The notes: generated from the sequence alone by a model not told the origin. Shown: positions 1-10,460, numbered from the stretch's first letter. The stretch is 64,000 nt of DNA from Methylomonas sp. LW13 (GCF_016865255.1 NZ_CP033381.1:1302001-1366000); one strand, 5' to 3'. Translations and numbers: made by a program.

Positions 1-634
1 TCAACGGGCTTGAGTCCATTTCAGCGTGAGTGGAATCAAGGCATTGCGCTGCTAAAAGCGTATAGCGCAATTTTTTAACAGCGATGCGCAGATGATGAAT
101 GCTGGCAGGTATGGTGGGATCCAGTGCTTCATAACGATTTATCACTAGGCCATAAATATTGTTAATGGCGCTTGGCAATGCCTGTTCAAGATCGATGTCG
201 GTTGTTTGAGTTTTGAAGTATTTACCGGCTTTTTTCAACTTGCGACGCAGTTTCGGTTGATACAGGGTGGCAATAAATGAATGGTTTTCCAGCAGTAAAC
301 GCTGTTCGCAGCGATGCATGTACGCTAAAAAAGGCTCTAGCTCAGGAAGTATAGGCAGGGTCTTGGCCGCCTCGAACAGCATGACCTGGGTATCTCGCAA
401 TTCGTCGAAACCGTCGAGTTGCTTTTTCAACGCTTTGCGAATGCTTAGTAATGTGGGTTGTGGCTCCAAGGCATGTAGCAATTCTATCAGCGCCAACAAG
501 CGCCGGGTGCTAATGCGTAATTCGTGGACGTTATCTTCGCTGGCGGTTTGGCGGCAGGCTTTCAAGCGTTTGCGATATTGGCGCCAGTGTATTTCCAAGG
601 CGTCGAGCAACAGTTTGCCGCCGGTATTTTTCAT
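1..634 (-). CDS. CHAD-domain protein, 3' end outside window
   Basis: An open frame runs leftward from an ATG at 632-634 to the window edge (211 codons, no stop reached). It has the features of a CHAD (conserved histidine alpha-helical) domain: the N-terminal motif VHELRISTRRLLAL, a second motif IHHLRIAVKKLRY near the visible C-terminus, and a helix-rich, Lys/Arg-rich composition. CHAD proteins bind inorganic polyphosphate and are often found at polyphosphate granules (family knowledge). The start lies 3 nt beyond the pssA stop, so the two are probably co-transcribed. Whether a second CHAD repeat follows cannot be seen. Confidence 0.8.
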   Translation of the reverse strand, partial: MKNTGGKLLLDALEIHWRQYRKRLKACRQTASEDNVHELRISTRRLLALIELLHALEPQPTLLSIRKALKKQLDGFDELRDTQVMLFEAAKTLPILPELEPFLAYMHRCEQRLLLENHSFIATLYQPKLRRKLKKAGKYFKTQTTDIDLEQALPSAINNIYGLVINRYEALDPTIPASIHHLRIAVKKLRYTLLAAQCLDSTHAEMDSSPL

Positions 635-637
635 CCG

Positions 638-1378
638 CTAACTTTTACGGCTTTGCAGCTTACGTTTGCGCAAAACCAAGGTAACTATAGGGCCGGATAT
701 GGCATAGCCGACCGATAGCAGGAACAGCATTCGCTGTGGTTGCGCCATTATGAAGCTGATAACCAGCATCGCGATAATGGCAACGATGAATGGCACTTTG
801 TTTTTAAAATCGATTTCTTTGAAGCTGGAGTAACGGAAGTTGCTGACCATTAGCAAACCGGTAGTGATGGTGGTCAGCAATACCAGATACTTGATGTTTT
901 CCACGTCATAACCGTTTTCCACGCAGAACCATAATCCACCGGCCAAAATAGCCGCCGCTGCCGGGCTGGGTAGGCCTTGAAAATAGCGTTTGTCGGCCAC
1001 TTCCACTTGCGTGTTGAAACGCGCCAAACGTAACGCTCCACCGGCCATATGCACAAATGCGGCGAACAAGCCTGCTTGGCCCATGGTGGATAGAGTCCAC
1101 AAATACATGACAATAGCCGGAGCAACGCCAAACGAAACCATATCGGACAAGCTGTCGTACTGCACGCCGAATTCGCTTTGCGTGTTAGTCAGGCGGGCAA
1201 CTCGGCCGTCCAAGCCATCCAGTACCATCGCAATGAACATCGCAATCGCCGCTGTTTCGAAACGGCCGTTAATTGCCGAGGTGATTGCATAAAACCCGGC
1301 AAACATGGCGCCCGTGGTGAATAGATTGGGCAGTAGGTAAATGCCACGATGACGAGTAAGCGGTTGCTTCTTGATCAT
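638..1378 (-). CDS. pssA: CDP-diacylglycerol--serine O-phosphatidyltransferase
   Basis: This integral membrane enzyme makes phosphatidylserine, the precursor of phosphatidylethanolamine, from CDP-diacylglycerol and serine. The 246-aa protein contains the complete CDP-alcohol phosphotransferase signature D-x2-DG-x2-AR-x8-G-x3-D-x3-D, beginning DGLDGRVAR and ending YDSLSD. Several hydrophobic segments flank it. Length is normal for the proteobacterial type II enzyme. pssA downstream of ilvC is a common gammaproteobacterial arrangement, but here two other genes and a terminator lie between them. Confidence 0.93.
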   Translation of the reverse strand: MIKKQPLTRHRGIYLLPNLFTTGAMFAGFYAITSAINGRFETAAIAMFIAMVLDGLDGRVARLTNTQSEFGVQYDSLSDMVSFGVAPAIVMYLWTLSTMGQAGLFAAFVHMAGGALRLARFNTQVEVADKRYFQGLPSPAAAAILAGGLWFCVENGYDVENIKYLVLLTTITTGLLMVSNFRYSSFKEIDFKNKVPFIVAIIAMLVISFIMAQPQRMLFLLSVGYAISGPIVTLVLRKRKLQSRKS

Positions 1379-1493
1379 AATGTGTCTACAAAGGTTGAAA
1401 AGTTGGCGGCATTGTACATGCTGAATATGACAGATGCTTAACTAATGTGGCCGGTTTCGTGGGTATGAGAGAAGGCTTGTGATTATTGAGATT

Positions 1494-1601
1494 GTAGCCC
1501 GTATGCCGCGTAGCGATAGACATCGGTGATGTATTGCCACTATTGATAACGTTTGATTTTCAACCTGGATTTCCGTTGCGCTTCATCCAGGCTACGCTGA
1601 C
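1494..1601. repeat. Interspersed palindromic repeat between genes
   Basis: This gene-free stretch between pssA and the next gene contains a GTAGCCCGTATG-type segment and a hairpin with arms CCTGGAT (1564-1570) and ATCCAGG (1585-1591), followed by GCTACG. The sequence type resembles dispersed repeats common in gammaproteobacterial intergenic regions. No coding frame or promoter was convincing. Its copy number in the genome cannot be judged from this window. Confidence 0.4.
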
Positions 1602-1620
1602 TGTCACGTTGACCGGAAGG

Positions 1621-2061
1621 TTAGGCCAATTTCTGGGGCGGGAAGTCTTCATATGACTTTGGAAAATAGCCCCAGATTCGTGCGACATCCCCTTTTACCT
1701 CATAATCAAAGCCGATGCTGGAAAGTTTTGAAGCAATCTCAGCGCTGTGATCAATAATCCTGGGCGGCGTTAAATGCCCCATGAATTCATGCTGATGCAG
1801 CCCAATATCAAACCACTCTACGCCAACAAATGGAAATGGCAGATGGTAATGCCACTCGGAATCCCATTCGGAGATATGACCATTTATCCATTTACTTCTA
1901 TACGAAGGCCGCCAGCCCGGCTTTTGCCGAAAGTAATTGATTAATTCATTCCACTTTGTGTCATTGGCAAGTGCGCCAAAATACTTGCATTTAGCTTGGA
2001 AAATGATCTTGTCTCGGTTAGAACCAAGCGGTGTTGCCGTGGCGTCGGGAAGTTCGCGCAT
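1621..2061 (-). CDS. Small soluble protein of unknown function
   Basis: The 146-aa product has no signal peptide or membrane segment. It is rich in Trp, Tyr and His, with a block TKWNELINYF near residue 36 and conserved-looking segments WHYHLPFPFVGVEWFDI and PRIIDHSAEIASKLSSIGFDYE. This pattern recalls the small uncharacterised DUF6678-type proteins, but that is memory-based and unverified. The start is the first ATG, preceded by a weak GGTAGG. It lies between the Tsx-like gene and pssA on the same strand. No function is proposed. Confidence 0.55.
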   Translation of the reverse strand: MRELPDATATPLGSNRDKIIFQAKCKYFGALANDTKWNELINYFRQKPGWRPSYRSKWINGHISEWDSEWHYHLPFPFVGVEWFDIGLHQHEFMGHLTPPRIIDHSAEIASKLSSIGFDYEVKGDVARIWGYFPKSYEDFPPQKLA

Positions 2062-2179
2062 CGAATTGGCCTACCGTAATGTTAATCGGCGCGGCGCTGT
2101 TTGCCGCGTCCGGTGGAATGAAGTGTTATATGCATGCTAACCAACTAACTGTCACGACTGCTGTTCATTTTCATTTGCC

Positions 2180-2959
2180 TCAAAACTTCCACAACACCAA
2201 CGCCTGCGGCACGCTGTCCTGTAAGCCTTTAATCCCGTATTTGTTATGCCAATACTGGTATTCGATGCCGATATACAAATGGTCGCTATCACCCCATAAG
2301 TTGCCGAGGTCTAATCTAAGTTGCGGCTGCGCCAGGGCTTGGCGGGCGGCGGTGTGGTTATGGCCGATGAAGTCGGCAAAGCCTTCGAAGCTCCATTTCG
2401 TGCCGGCAATTTCGAACCGCAGTTTCCACACTGGGGTAATCTGCCAGGAGGTGCCGATGTCGGCGGTTTCGGTGACGCGCTGCCGTAAAAAGTCGACGTT
2501 GAAATAGTCGAAGCCCGGCAGGTCGAAATCGACGGTAACGCCATTAAGCCAAGCGCGAAAGCCGCTGCGCGAGCTGTTCATGTTTTCCCCAAGGTTGACG
2601 CCGGCGGTCACGCCGAAATCCTTGAAAATGCCGTAGGACAAGTCCAAGCCGATGACTTTACCGAGGCTGAAGGTGCTGTATGCCTCGCCGTAAAGATTGG
2701 TTTGCGCGGTTTGGCCGGATTCGGTAAACATCGTATCCATGAAGAAGAAGTTGCGGCCGTAAGCCCAGCCGTGGGCGTGGGTGACGGTGATGATGGACTG
2801 GCTGACGTCGTTGGCGTTGAACGGTTCCTGGTAGTTGCCGCCATGCAGATATTGGATCTCGCTGTTACTCCGTTGCATGAAATCAGCAGGGCAGGGCTGG
2901 GCCAAGGTCGCGGTGATGATACCAAGATAAAACCGGTTTAAGCGATAGCGATCAAGCAT
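2180..2959 (-). CDS. Tsx/OmpK-like outer-membrane channel protein
   Basis: Predicted 259-aa outer-membrane beta-barrel. The chosen ATG at 2957-2959 gives a signal peptide (MLDRYRLNRFYLGIITATLA) with likely cleavage near residue 17-20. An upstream in-frame ATG at 2992 falls inside the ilvC terminator and is rejected. The mature part alternates polar and hydrophobic residues and ends in an aromatic (ALVLWKF), as OmpA/BAM substrates do. Segments such as IQYLHGGNYQEPF and the C-terminal YIGIEYQYWHNKYGI resemble the nucleoside-specific channel Tsx/OmpK family. The substrate is not determined. It follows ilvC but lies beyond a terminator, so it is probably separately transcribed. Confidence 0.6.
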   Translation of the reverse strand: MLDRYRLNRFYLGIITATLAQPCPADFMQRSNSEIQYLHGGNYQEPFNANDVSQSIITVTHAHGWAYGRNFFFMDTMFTESGQTAQTNLYGEAYSTFSLGKVIGLDLSYGIFKDFGVTAGVNLGENMNSSRSGFRAWLNGVTVDFDLPGFDYFNVDFLRQRVTETADIGTSWQITPVWKLRFEIAGTKWSFEGFADFIGHNHTAARQALAQPQLRLDLGNLWGDSDHLYIGIEYQYWHNKYGIKGLQDSVPQALVLWKF

Positions 2960-2978
2960 TTGGCAAAATCCAGCGGGC

Positions 2979-3008
2979 AAAAAAAAGCCCATCGTGTAGA
3001 TGGGCTTT
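2979..3008 (-). terminator. Rho-independent terminator of the ilv operon
   Basis: Read on the minus strand just after the ilvC stop codon, the 10-bp stem AAAGCCCATC/GATGGGCTTT with a 5-nt loop is followed by a run of T residues. It marks the end of ilvB-ilvN-ilvC and overlaps the alternative upstream start of the Tsx-like gene. Confidence 0.85.
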
Positions 3009-3025
3009 AATCCTAGCCGATAAGC

Positions 3026-4565
<1,540 letters not shown>

Positions 4566-4566
<1 letters not shown>

Positions 4567-6302
4567 CACGATAACTCCCTGTCGACCGGTGTGCCGGGCG
4601 CGACGCGCAATTTCATGTCGTGATGGCCTTTGCCTGCTTCTATCATGGGGTAAACGTTTTCCGTGCGATCCGTGATGAAATCCAGGAATACGGTTCTATC
4701 CTTCAATGCGAAGGCTTCTTCCAGAGCACCGCGCACGTCTTCAGGTTTCTCGATCAACATACCGACGTGGCCGTAGGCCTCCGCCAATTTAACGAAGTCG
4801 GGGATGGTATCCATGTAGGACTGCGAATACCGGCTTTGATAAGAGAACTCCTGCCATTGCCTCACCATGCCCATGTAGCGGTTGTTCAGGTTGATGATTT
4901 TCACCGGCGCGTTGTATTGCAGGGCAGTGGATAGCTCTTGGATACACATCTGGATGCTGGCTTCGCCGGTGATACAGGCGACATTGGCTTCCGGAAACGC
5001 CAGTTTCACGCCAATTGCAGCCGGCAAACCAAAGCCCATCGTGCCCAGGCCGCCGGAGTTGATCCAGCGCCGAGGTTTGTCGAAGTGGTAGTACTGCGCG
5101 GCATACATTTGATGTTGGCCCACGTCGGAGGTGACGAATGCTTCCCCGCCAGTCACTTGATACAACTGCTCTACGACATATTGCGGCTTAATGACGTTGC
5201 TGGTGCGGTCATAATCCAGGCAATGCACATCCCGCCAACTGCCTATCAATTGCCACCAGGATTCAAGCGCTGACTTCGACGGCTTGGTTTTGCTGTCTTT
5301 GATCAGTTCTATCATTTGCTCCAACACCGGTTTGACTTCGCCGACAATCGGCACGTCGACTTTAACGGTTTTGGAAATCGAGGCGGGATCAACGTCGATA
5401 TGGATAATCTTGGCGTACGGGCAAAACTCAGCCAGTTTGCCGGTAACTCGGTCGTCGAAGCGCGCGCCGACCGCCAGAATGACGTCACTCTCATGCATCG
5501 CCATATTGGCTTCGTAAGTACCGTGCATACCCAGCATGCCGACGAACTGTTTGTCGGTGGCCGGATAGCCGCCCAAACCCATCAAGGTGTTGGTGATCGG
5601 GTAACCCAGCAATTGGGTCAGTTCGGTTAGTTCTTTATGGGCTTCACCAAGAATCACGCCGCCGCCGGAATAAATCATCGGCCGCTGCGCGGTTAACAAT
5701 ATATCTACCGCGCGTTTGATCTGGCCCTTGTGGCCGCTTACCACCGGGTTATAAGAACGCATGCTGATCTTTTTCGGGTACTTATAAGGCACCTTGATGT
5801 TTGGATCGGTTATGTCTTTCGGCACGTCGACCAATACCGGGCCGGGGCGGCCGGTGGTTGCCACGTAAAAGGCCTTCTTCATGGTTTCGGCCAAATCGTT
5901 GACATCCTTGACCAGGAAGTTGTGCTTAACGCAGGGCCGAGTAATGCCCACCGTATCGACTTCCTGGAACGCATCGCTGCCTATTACCGGCGACGGCACT
6001 TGGCCCGAGATGATCACCATCGGGATAGAATCCATATACGCGGTGGCAATGCCGGTGACGGCATTTGTCGCGCCTGGGCCCGAGGTGACCAGCACCACGC
6101 CCGGTTTGCCGGTGGCGCGCGCATAAGCGTCAGCTGCATGGGCCGCCGCTTGTTCGTGGCGGACCAGGATATGTTTCACTTCGTCTTGATGGAAAATGGC
6201 ATCATAGATGTGCAAGACAGAGCCACCCGGATAGCCAAATACAAATTCGACACCTTCATCTTTAAGACATTGGACAAGAATATGTCCGCCACTGAGTTCC
6301 AA
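4566..6302 (-). CDS. ilvB: Acetolactate synthase catalytic (large) subunit
   Basis: Thiamine-diphosphate- and FAD-dependent enzyme that condenses pyruvate with pyruvate or 2-oxobutyrate, the first common step to valine, leucine and isoleucine. The 578-aa protein shows the N-terminal TPP-binding half with the catalytic Glu in [20 protein letters not shown], the FAD region, and the C-terminal TPP segment starting [12 protein letters not shown]. The pyrophosphate/Mg motif GEASIQM...LNN has Ala where many homologues have Gly (GDGS/GEGS); this looks like a natural variant. It is the first gene of the ilv operon, with a 5' leader divergent from jetA. Confidence 0.96.
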
Positions 6303-6364
6303 TTTTACGTCCTCAAAAAACTAATCGATCGGGGGAAATGCAGATTTTACAAAAAAGGTTGGAT

Positions 6365-6393
6365 AAGCTACTGTTTTTGACCCTTTTCGTCAA
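6365..6393 (-). promoter_or_regulatory. Candidate sigma-70 promoter for ilvB
   Basis: On the minus strand, TTGACG (6388-6393) and TAGCTT (6365-6370) are separated by 17 nt, about 60 nt upstream of the ilvB ATG. The -35 box is good and the -10 box weak. No leader peptide rich in Ile/Val/Leu codons was found in the short leader, so attenuation is not supported. Confidence 0.4.
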
Positions 6394-6547
6394 GGAAAAC
6401 CAAGGATTTCACTTGGGTTTTCTTGCCTACAGATAGGTTTTTCCGTTGGAAATTTGGTCAAATTTACAATTGGCGGAGCGGGACAGCGGCATTGTTTAAC
6501 AGTTTACGCCACGCCAACGAGTGGCGAGCACATAAAGGATATTCAAG

Positions 6548-7996
6548 CTGGATTACCGTACTCTCGATTTGCTCAAACAAAATCATCCGGCGTGGCGGCT
6601 ACTTAATTCGCCGCATGCGCCACTGGTTGCCGGCTTTTTGAACCGGGTGTTTGTCATCCCAAACCAGCGCTTGATTGCCCAGGCCGATCTTGCCGAGGCC
6701 TTGGAAGACGAATTATTCGGCTTGCGGGAACAATTCGGTAACGACATCTTTCCAAAGTCGGCGCTGGACTACCTCAGTGATTGGGCCGGCAACGACAAGG
6801 GCTGGCTGCGCAAATTTTATCGCCAAGGCTCGGATGAACCCTATTTCGACCTGACTCCGCCCACCGAAAGAGCCATCGCCTGGCTGGGTAGCTTGACCGA
6901 ACGCAGCTTCGTCGGCACCGAGTCGCGCTTGCTGACCTTGTTCGAACTGCTCAAGCAAATCAGCGCAGGTAGCGAGACCGATCCCGAGACCCGCATCGCC
7001 GAACTGCGCAAGCGCCGCGCCGACATTGACGCCGAAATCGCCAGAGCCGAAGCCGGCGAACTGGCCTTGTTGGACGACACCGCATTGAAAGACCGCTTTC
7101 TGCAATTCACCGCGCTGGCCCGCGAACTGCTCGGCGACTTTCGCGAAGTCGAGCATAACTTTCGCGGCCTGGACCGGCGGGTGCGCGAGCGCATCGCCTT
7201 GTGGGAAGGCGGCAAGGGCGAATTGCTGCAAGACATCATGGGCGAACGCGATGCCATTGCCGATTCTGACCAGGGCCGTAGCTTCCGCGCCTTCTGGGAT
7301 TTCCTGATGTCCAGCCGCCGCCAGGAAGAATTATCGGCCTTGCTGGAAAAAGTGCTGGCCTTGCAGCCGGTCGCCGAACTGCGCCCCGAAGCCCGCTTGC
7401 GCCGGGTGCATTACGACTGGCTGGAAGCCGGCGAACATACCCAGCGCACCGTCGCGGAACTCAGCCGGCAATTGCGCCGTTTCCTCGACGACCAAGTCTG
7501 GCTGGAAAACCGCCGCATCATGGAAATCCTGCACGGCATCGAGGCCAAAGCGCTAAGCCTTCGCGAAAGCCAACCGGCCGGCGAAGTGATGGCTATCGGC
7601 GAAGCCGCCGCCGACATCGAATTGCCGATGGAGCGGCCGCTGCACATCCCGGCCGTCAAACCGCGAATCGATAGCATCGTCCCGGAAACCGGCGACGGCG
7701 ACCTGGACGCCGCCGCGCTATTCTCGCAAATCGTCATCGACAAGGCGCAACTGGCCCGCCACATCCGCCACGCCCTGCAAGACAAAACGCAAATCACCCT
7801 GGCCGAACTCTGCCGTAGCCGCCCCTTGCAACACGGTCTGGCGGAACTGGTCTCCTATCTGCAACTCGGCGGCGACAGTTTCAAAACCACGGTCGACGAA
7901 GGCGTGGAAGACGTCATCGTTTGGCAAACGACGGACGGTGAAGGGCGGGAAGTGAGCAAGCAGGCGCGCTTGCCGAGGGTGATTTTTGTCAGGTGA
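6548..7996 (+). CDS. jetA: Wadjet component JetA (DUF3375, kleisin-like)
   Basis: JetA is the MukF/kleisin-like subunit of the Wadjet anti-plasmid complex, which recognises and cleaves closed circular DNA. The 482-aa protein matches the DUF3375 pattern: HPAWRLLNSPHAPLVAGFL at the N-terminus, PYFDLTPPTERAIAWL in the middle and RLPRVIFVR at the C-terminus. The likely start is a CTG at 6548: AAAGGA (6534-6539) lies 8 nt before it, and it restores the family N-terminus DYRTLDLLKQNHPAW. The first conventional alternative is TTG at 6569, which lacks a well-placed ribosome site and removes seven conserved residues. jetA is normally adjacent to jetB; here 2.7 kb intervene. Confidence 0.93.
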   Translation: MDYRTLDLLKQNHPAWRLLNSPHAPLVAGFLNRVFVIPNQRLIAQADLAEALEDELFGLREQFGNDIFPKSALDYLSDWAGNDKGWLRKFYRQGSDEPYFDLTPPTERAIAWLGSLTERSFVGTESRLLTLFELLKQISAGSETDPETRIAELRKRRADIDAEIARAEAGELALLDDTALKDRFLQFTALARELLGDFREVEHNFRGLDRRVRERIALWEGGKGELLQDIMGERDAIADSDQGRSFRAFWDFLMSSRRQEELSALLEKVLALQPVAELRPEARLRRVHYDWLEAGEHTQRTVAELSRQLRRFLDDQVWLENRRIMEILHGIEAKALSLRESQPAGEVMAIGEAAADIELPMERPLHIPAVKPRIDSIVPETGDGDLDAAALFSQIVIDKAQLARHIRHALQDKTQITLAELCRSRPLQHGLAELVSYLQLGGDSFKTTVDEGVEDVIVWQTTDGEGREVSKQARLPRVIFVR

Positions 7997-8082
7997 CGCA
8001 AGCGGCACAGGATGTTCTTATCGAATAGGGGGGCGGAAATCTTTCCAAAATTTAGGCATATGCTAGGATAGGTAGGCGCTAC

Positions 8083-8194
8083 ATGCTGGCAATTAGAGTG
8101 GTTGTAGACACAAATGTCCTGGTTGCCGGCTTGAGCGGCGATAAAGGACCAAATCGAAAAGTTCTTCGCCGCAGCCTCCAAGGCGATTTGCAGT
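8083..8194 (+). pseudogene. PIN-domain toxin fragment
   Basis: The first 37 codons from ATG 8083 encode RVVVDTNVLVAGLSG...NRKVLRRSLQGDLQ, the N-terminal strand and first catalytic Asp of a PIN-domain ribonuclease of the VapC-like type. After codon 37 the PIN similarity stops abruptly and the reading continues into unrelated sequence. The remaining acidic catalytic residues are absent, so the product cannot be an active nuclease. No antitoxin partner is visible. Confidence 0.6.
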
Positions 8195-8515
8195 CATCTA
8201 GTCCGCGTCGAACTCTCCGCAGGCATGCTGAAACGAGTCGGCGAACGCTGTACGATGATCTGGCGGAAGCCGAACTCTGTCACTAGCTGGAAAACCATCC
8301 CGGTTCGATGTCATCGTTTCCGCCGACACCTTCCTCTATTTTGACCAACTCGAATCCTTGCTTACCCCTGCCGCGATGAAACCGGCAGGAGTTTGGCGTT
8401 CAACTTGGAGCAGGCTGTCGATGGTGCTCCGGCTTGCTTCGTGCGGTTTGACGTGCATGGGCGTTATGCTCACGGCAAGGACTATGTTGTGCACGCGCTA
8501 GCTTGGCCGGCTTGA
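8195..8515 (+). pseudogene. Decayed SAM-methyltransferase remnant
   Basis: Three reading frames together recover the C-terminal half of a class I methyltransferase of the TPR-methyltransferase type. HLVRVELSAGMLKR (motif II region) is followed after a frame change by YDDLAEAELCH, an in-frame stop, LENHPGS, another shift to FDVIVSADTFLYFDQLESLL, and a last shift to VRFDVHGRYAHGKDYVVHALAWPA ending at TGA 8513-8515. At least three frameshifts and one stop show it is dead. Its upstream half is missing and replaced by the PIN fragment, so this is a recombination scar. Confidence 0.65.
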
Positions 8516-8710
8516 ATAGTAACAGCCGCGGTGACGATCCTTCCGCAGAGAAGCCGGCGCATCGACACCTGGATTGCGGGTTTTGGCGGTGAAACCCTGA
8601 TTAAGGGCAGTGGTAGCGTGTAAATTTAAATTTAGCTGGAACGGGGGCATCAAGGCGGGCAATCTAAATACAAGATCGATAGTTCACCCATTAACTCGCA
8701 AGGAGAAATA

Positions 8711-9826
8711 ATGAAGCGAAGAAGTACGAAAGAAAACCTTTTGAAGGCATCTGTGGGAGACGGCGCAGCCAACGATCCCAAGGACGTCCTAATCGTCGAA
8801 TATCTATTCAATATCTGCAACAGCGTCATTCGCCGGCCGTTTCCGGAATCCGGGCGTTGTTCCACTGATTTGATCATGGAAATTCGGCGCTTTCAGCGCA
8901 ACGAACTTAGATATCCTCATGCCGACGGGCGCGTCGATCCGGCGGGTAGAACTCTCCACGCCTTGGTCGAAAAGGCGCGGACGCTACGGCCTAAACGTAC
9001 CGATCTGAACAAATCGTCGCGCCCCTATCTGGCCGGAGGATCTTGGTGCGGTCCCAGTGGTGAGGTCGCCGGATTATTGGAATTCTTGGAATTTAAAAGG
9101 CCGCCTGCCAGCCAGCAAACGCAAGAGCCCGGTACAGCGCACCGCGCGGTTGTTGATAGCTATTTGTCCTTGCGGGAGCGCGCTGCGGCCGGCAAGCTTC
9201 ACCGTCTCAAAGCGGTCGTCAATAGTGGCGGTTCATTTTCCAAGTTGACCGATGCGGATTTTCAGGCCGCGTTGGTGGCTCTGGGTAACGGCATTACCCT
9301 GGCCATGGTCAAGGCCTTTGCCGAAGTGGAGTCGGGCGGGAAAAGCGGATTCGGCCCCGCCGGCCTGCCGGTCATTGCCTTCGAAGGGCATTGGTTTAGG
9401 AAATTGACGAATAAGAAATACGACCAAACGCATCCCATGCTGTCTTACAAATATGTCAAGAAAGCGGGGCCGGAGTGGCAAGCCAATAATAAGGATCAGG
9501 AAACCGCCTGGAAAACCCTCAACGACGCCATCGCCTTGGATTCCGACGCTGCGTTGCAGGCTTGTTCGTGGGGTATGTTTCAAGTAATGGGCTTCAACTT
9601 CAAAGATTGCGGCTTTAGCAAAGTCGAGGACTTTGTGGCATCCATGAAAGCGGGCGAACGCGGTCAACTCGATGCTTTCGTTGGCTGGTGCAAGGCCAAA
9701 CCTGCTCGCTTACAAGCCCTTAAAGACAAGAAATTCGCGACCATTGCGACCTTATACAACGGAGAGGATTATGGAAATTATGATGTTTTGCTTGAACAAG
9801 CCTACAAGCGCCACGGGGGAAGCTGA
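8711..9826 (+). CDS. DUF3380-type N-acetylmuramidase, putative effector
   Basis: A predicted peptidoglycan hydrolase of 371 aa. Residues about 16-86 resemble a peptidoglycan-binding-1-like domain (GDGAANDPKDV...FQRNELRYPHADGRVDPAGRTLHAL). Residues about 183-371 match the DUF3380 muramidase pattern: AFAEVESGG with the probable catalytic Glu near 205-207, LPVIAFEGHWF, ACSWGMFQVMGFN and IATLYNGEDYGNYD. There is no signal peptide, as in effectors exported by type VI secretion or in phage lysins. AAGGAG precedes the ATG. The next gene starts 2 nt after the stop and encodes an exported SH3b protein, an arrangement typical of effector-immunity pairs. No secretion genes are in the window. It sits within the interrupted Wadjet locus. 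Confidence 0.75.
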   Translation: MKRRSTKENLLKASVGDGAANDPKDVLIVEYLFNICNSVIRRPFPESGRCSTDLIMEIRRFQRNELRYPHADGRVDPAGRTLHALVEKARTLRPKRTDLNKSSRPYLAGGSWCGPSGEVAGLLEFLEFKRPPASQQTQEPGTAHRAVVDSYLSLRERAAAGKLHRLKAVVNSGGSFSKLTDADFQAALVALGNGITLAMVKAFAEVESGGKSGFGPAGLPVIAFEGHWFRKLTNKKYDQTHPMLSYKYVKKAGPEWQANNKDQETAWKTLNDAIALDSDAALQACSWGMFQVMGFNFKDCGFSKVEDFVASMKAGERGQLDAFVGWCKAKPARLQALKDKKFATIATLYNGEDYGNYDVLLEQAYKRHGGS

Positions 9827-9828
9827 TC

Positions 9829-10425
9829 ATGTTTAATCGTTTTGGTTTCATCATGGCAATATTGATGGCGACCGATGTCGGAGCCGTCGAAACCAACCAA
9901 TTTCACTCGGGTGTTTATGAGCAACTCCGCTTGGCGGTGGCGCCGGACGGCCAAATTACCGGTTACTATCGTGAAGAGCAAGGGGAAGGCGTGAGCAAAA
10001 CCTGCAGCTTTTACCTGCGTGGACAATCAAATGGAGATTCGGCCTCGCTGACGACATGGAATGTTGATCACTTTCCCGGCGAACTCCGCATCCAGGCCGC
10101 CGGAGTCAATTTGAAGGTGGAGCACGGTAACGAACATCCAGGATGCGGAATGCTGTTGCCACCGGCCATCGAACAAGGCCTGAATTACGATAAGGTGACG
10201 GAAACCCAATGGACTGAGTTGAGGGTCATATCGAGTCCCAAGACTTACTTCCATTCCGAACCTAAGGCTGACGCCAAACTCAAGTCTTATTTGGTGAAAG
10301 GGGATGTTGTTGGCGTGGTGGGTGCCGAGGGAGACTGGCTGCAGGTTGAGTACCCAGGGACAAAGAAAATGATCCGCGGCTGGATCAGTAACAGTGATTT
10401 AGCCGTATTTAAGTCAGGTCAATAG
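9829..10425 (+). CDS. Exported SH3b-domain protein, putative immunity
   Basis: The 198-aa product begins with a signal peptide (MFNRFGFIMAILMATDVGA) and is predicted periplasmic. The middle (residues 25-120) is unfamiliar and has a Cys pair, in GVSKTCSFY and EHPGCGMLL. The C-terminal 65 residues look like a bacterial SH3b domain: LRVISSPKTYFHSEP, KGDVVGVVGAEGDWLQVEY, GWISNSDL. Such domains bind peptidoglycan or block cell-wall enzymes. The 2-nt spacing to the muramidase gene implies translational coupling. The simplest inference is that it protects the producer against its neighbour's muramidase; a role as an envelope-binding accessory is the alternative. Confidence 0.65.
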   Translation: MFNRFGFIMAILMATDVGAVETNQFHSGVYEQLRLAVAPDGQITGYYREEQGEGVSKTCSFYLRGQSNGDSASLTTWNVDHFPGELRIQAAGVNLKVEHGNEHPGCGMLLPPAIEQGLNYDKVTETQWTELRVISSPKTYFHSEPKADAKLKSYLVKGDVVGVVGAEGDWLQVEYPGTKKMIRGWISNSDLAVFKSGQ

Positions 10426-10440
10426 TCGTAGGCAAGATTC

Positions 10441-10460
10441 CCCTCTACGAGGAGGGTTTT
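10441..10460 (+). terminator. Weak possible terminator after SH3b gene
   Basis: CCCTC (10441-10445) and GAGGG (10452-10456) can form a 5-bp GC stem followed by TTTT. It lies 15 nt after the SH3b stop. If functional, it would separate the inserted gene pair from jetB, which would then need its own promoter in 10461-10698. Confidence 0.35.

Noticed and set aside
2960..2992. Upstream start for the Tsx-like protein
   Set aside because: The extra codons are in the ilvC terminator stem and would hide the signal peptide.
6394..6547. Search for an ilv leader peptide or riboswitch
   Set aside because: No run of Ile/Val/Leu codons and no aptamer-like conserved sequence was seen.
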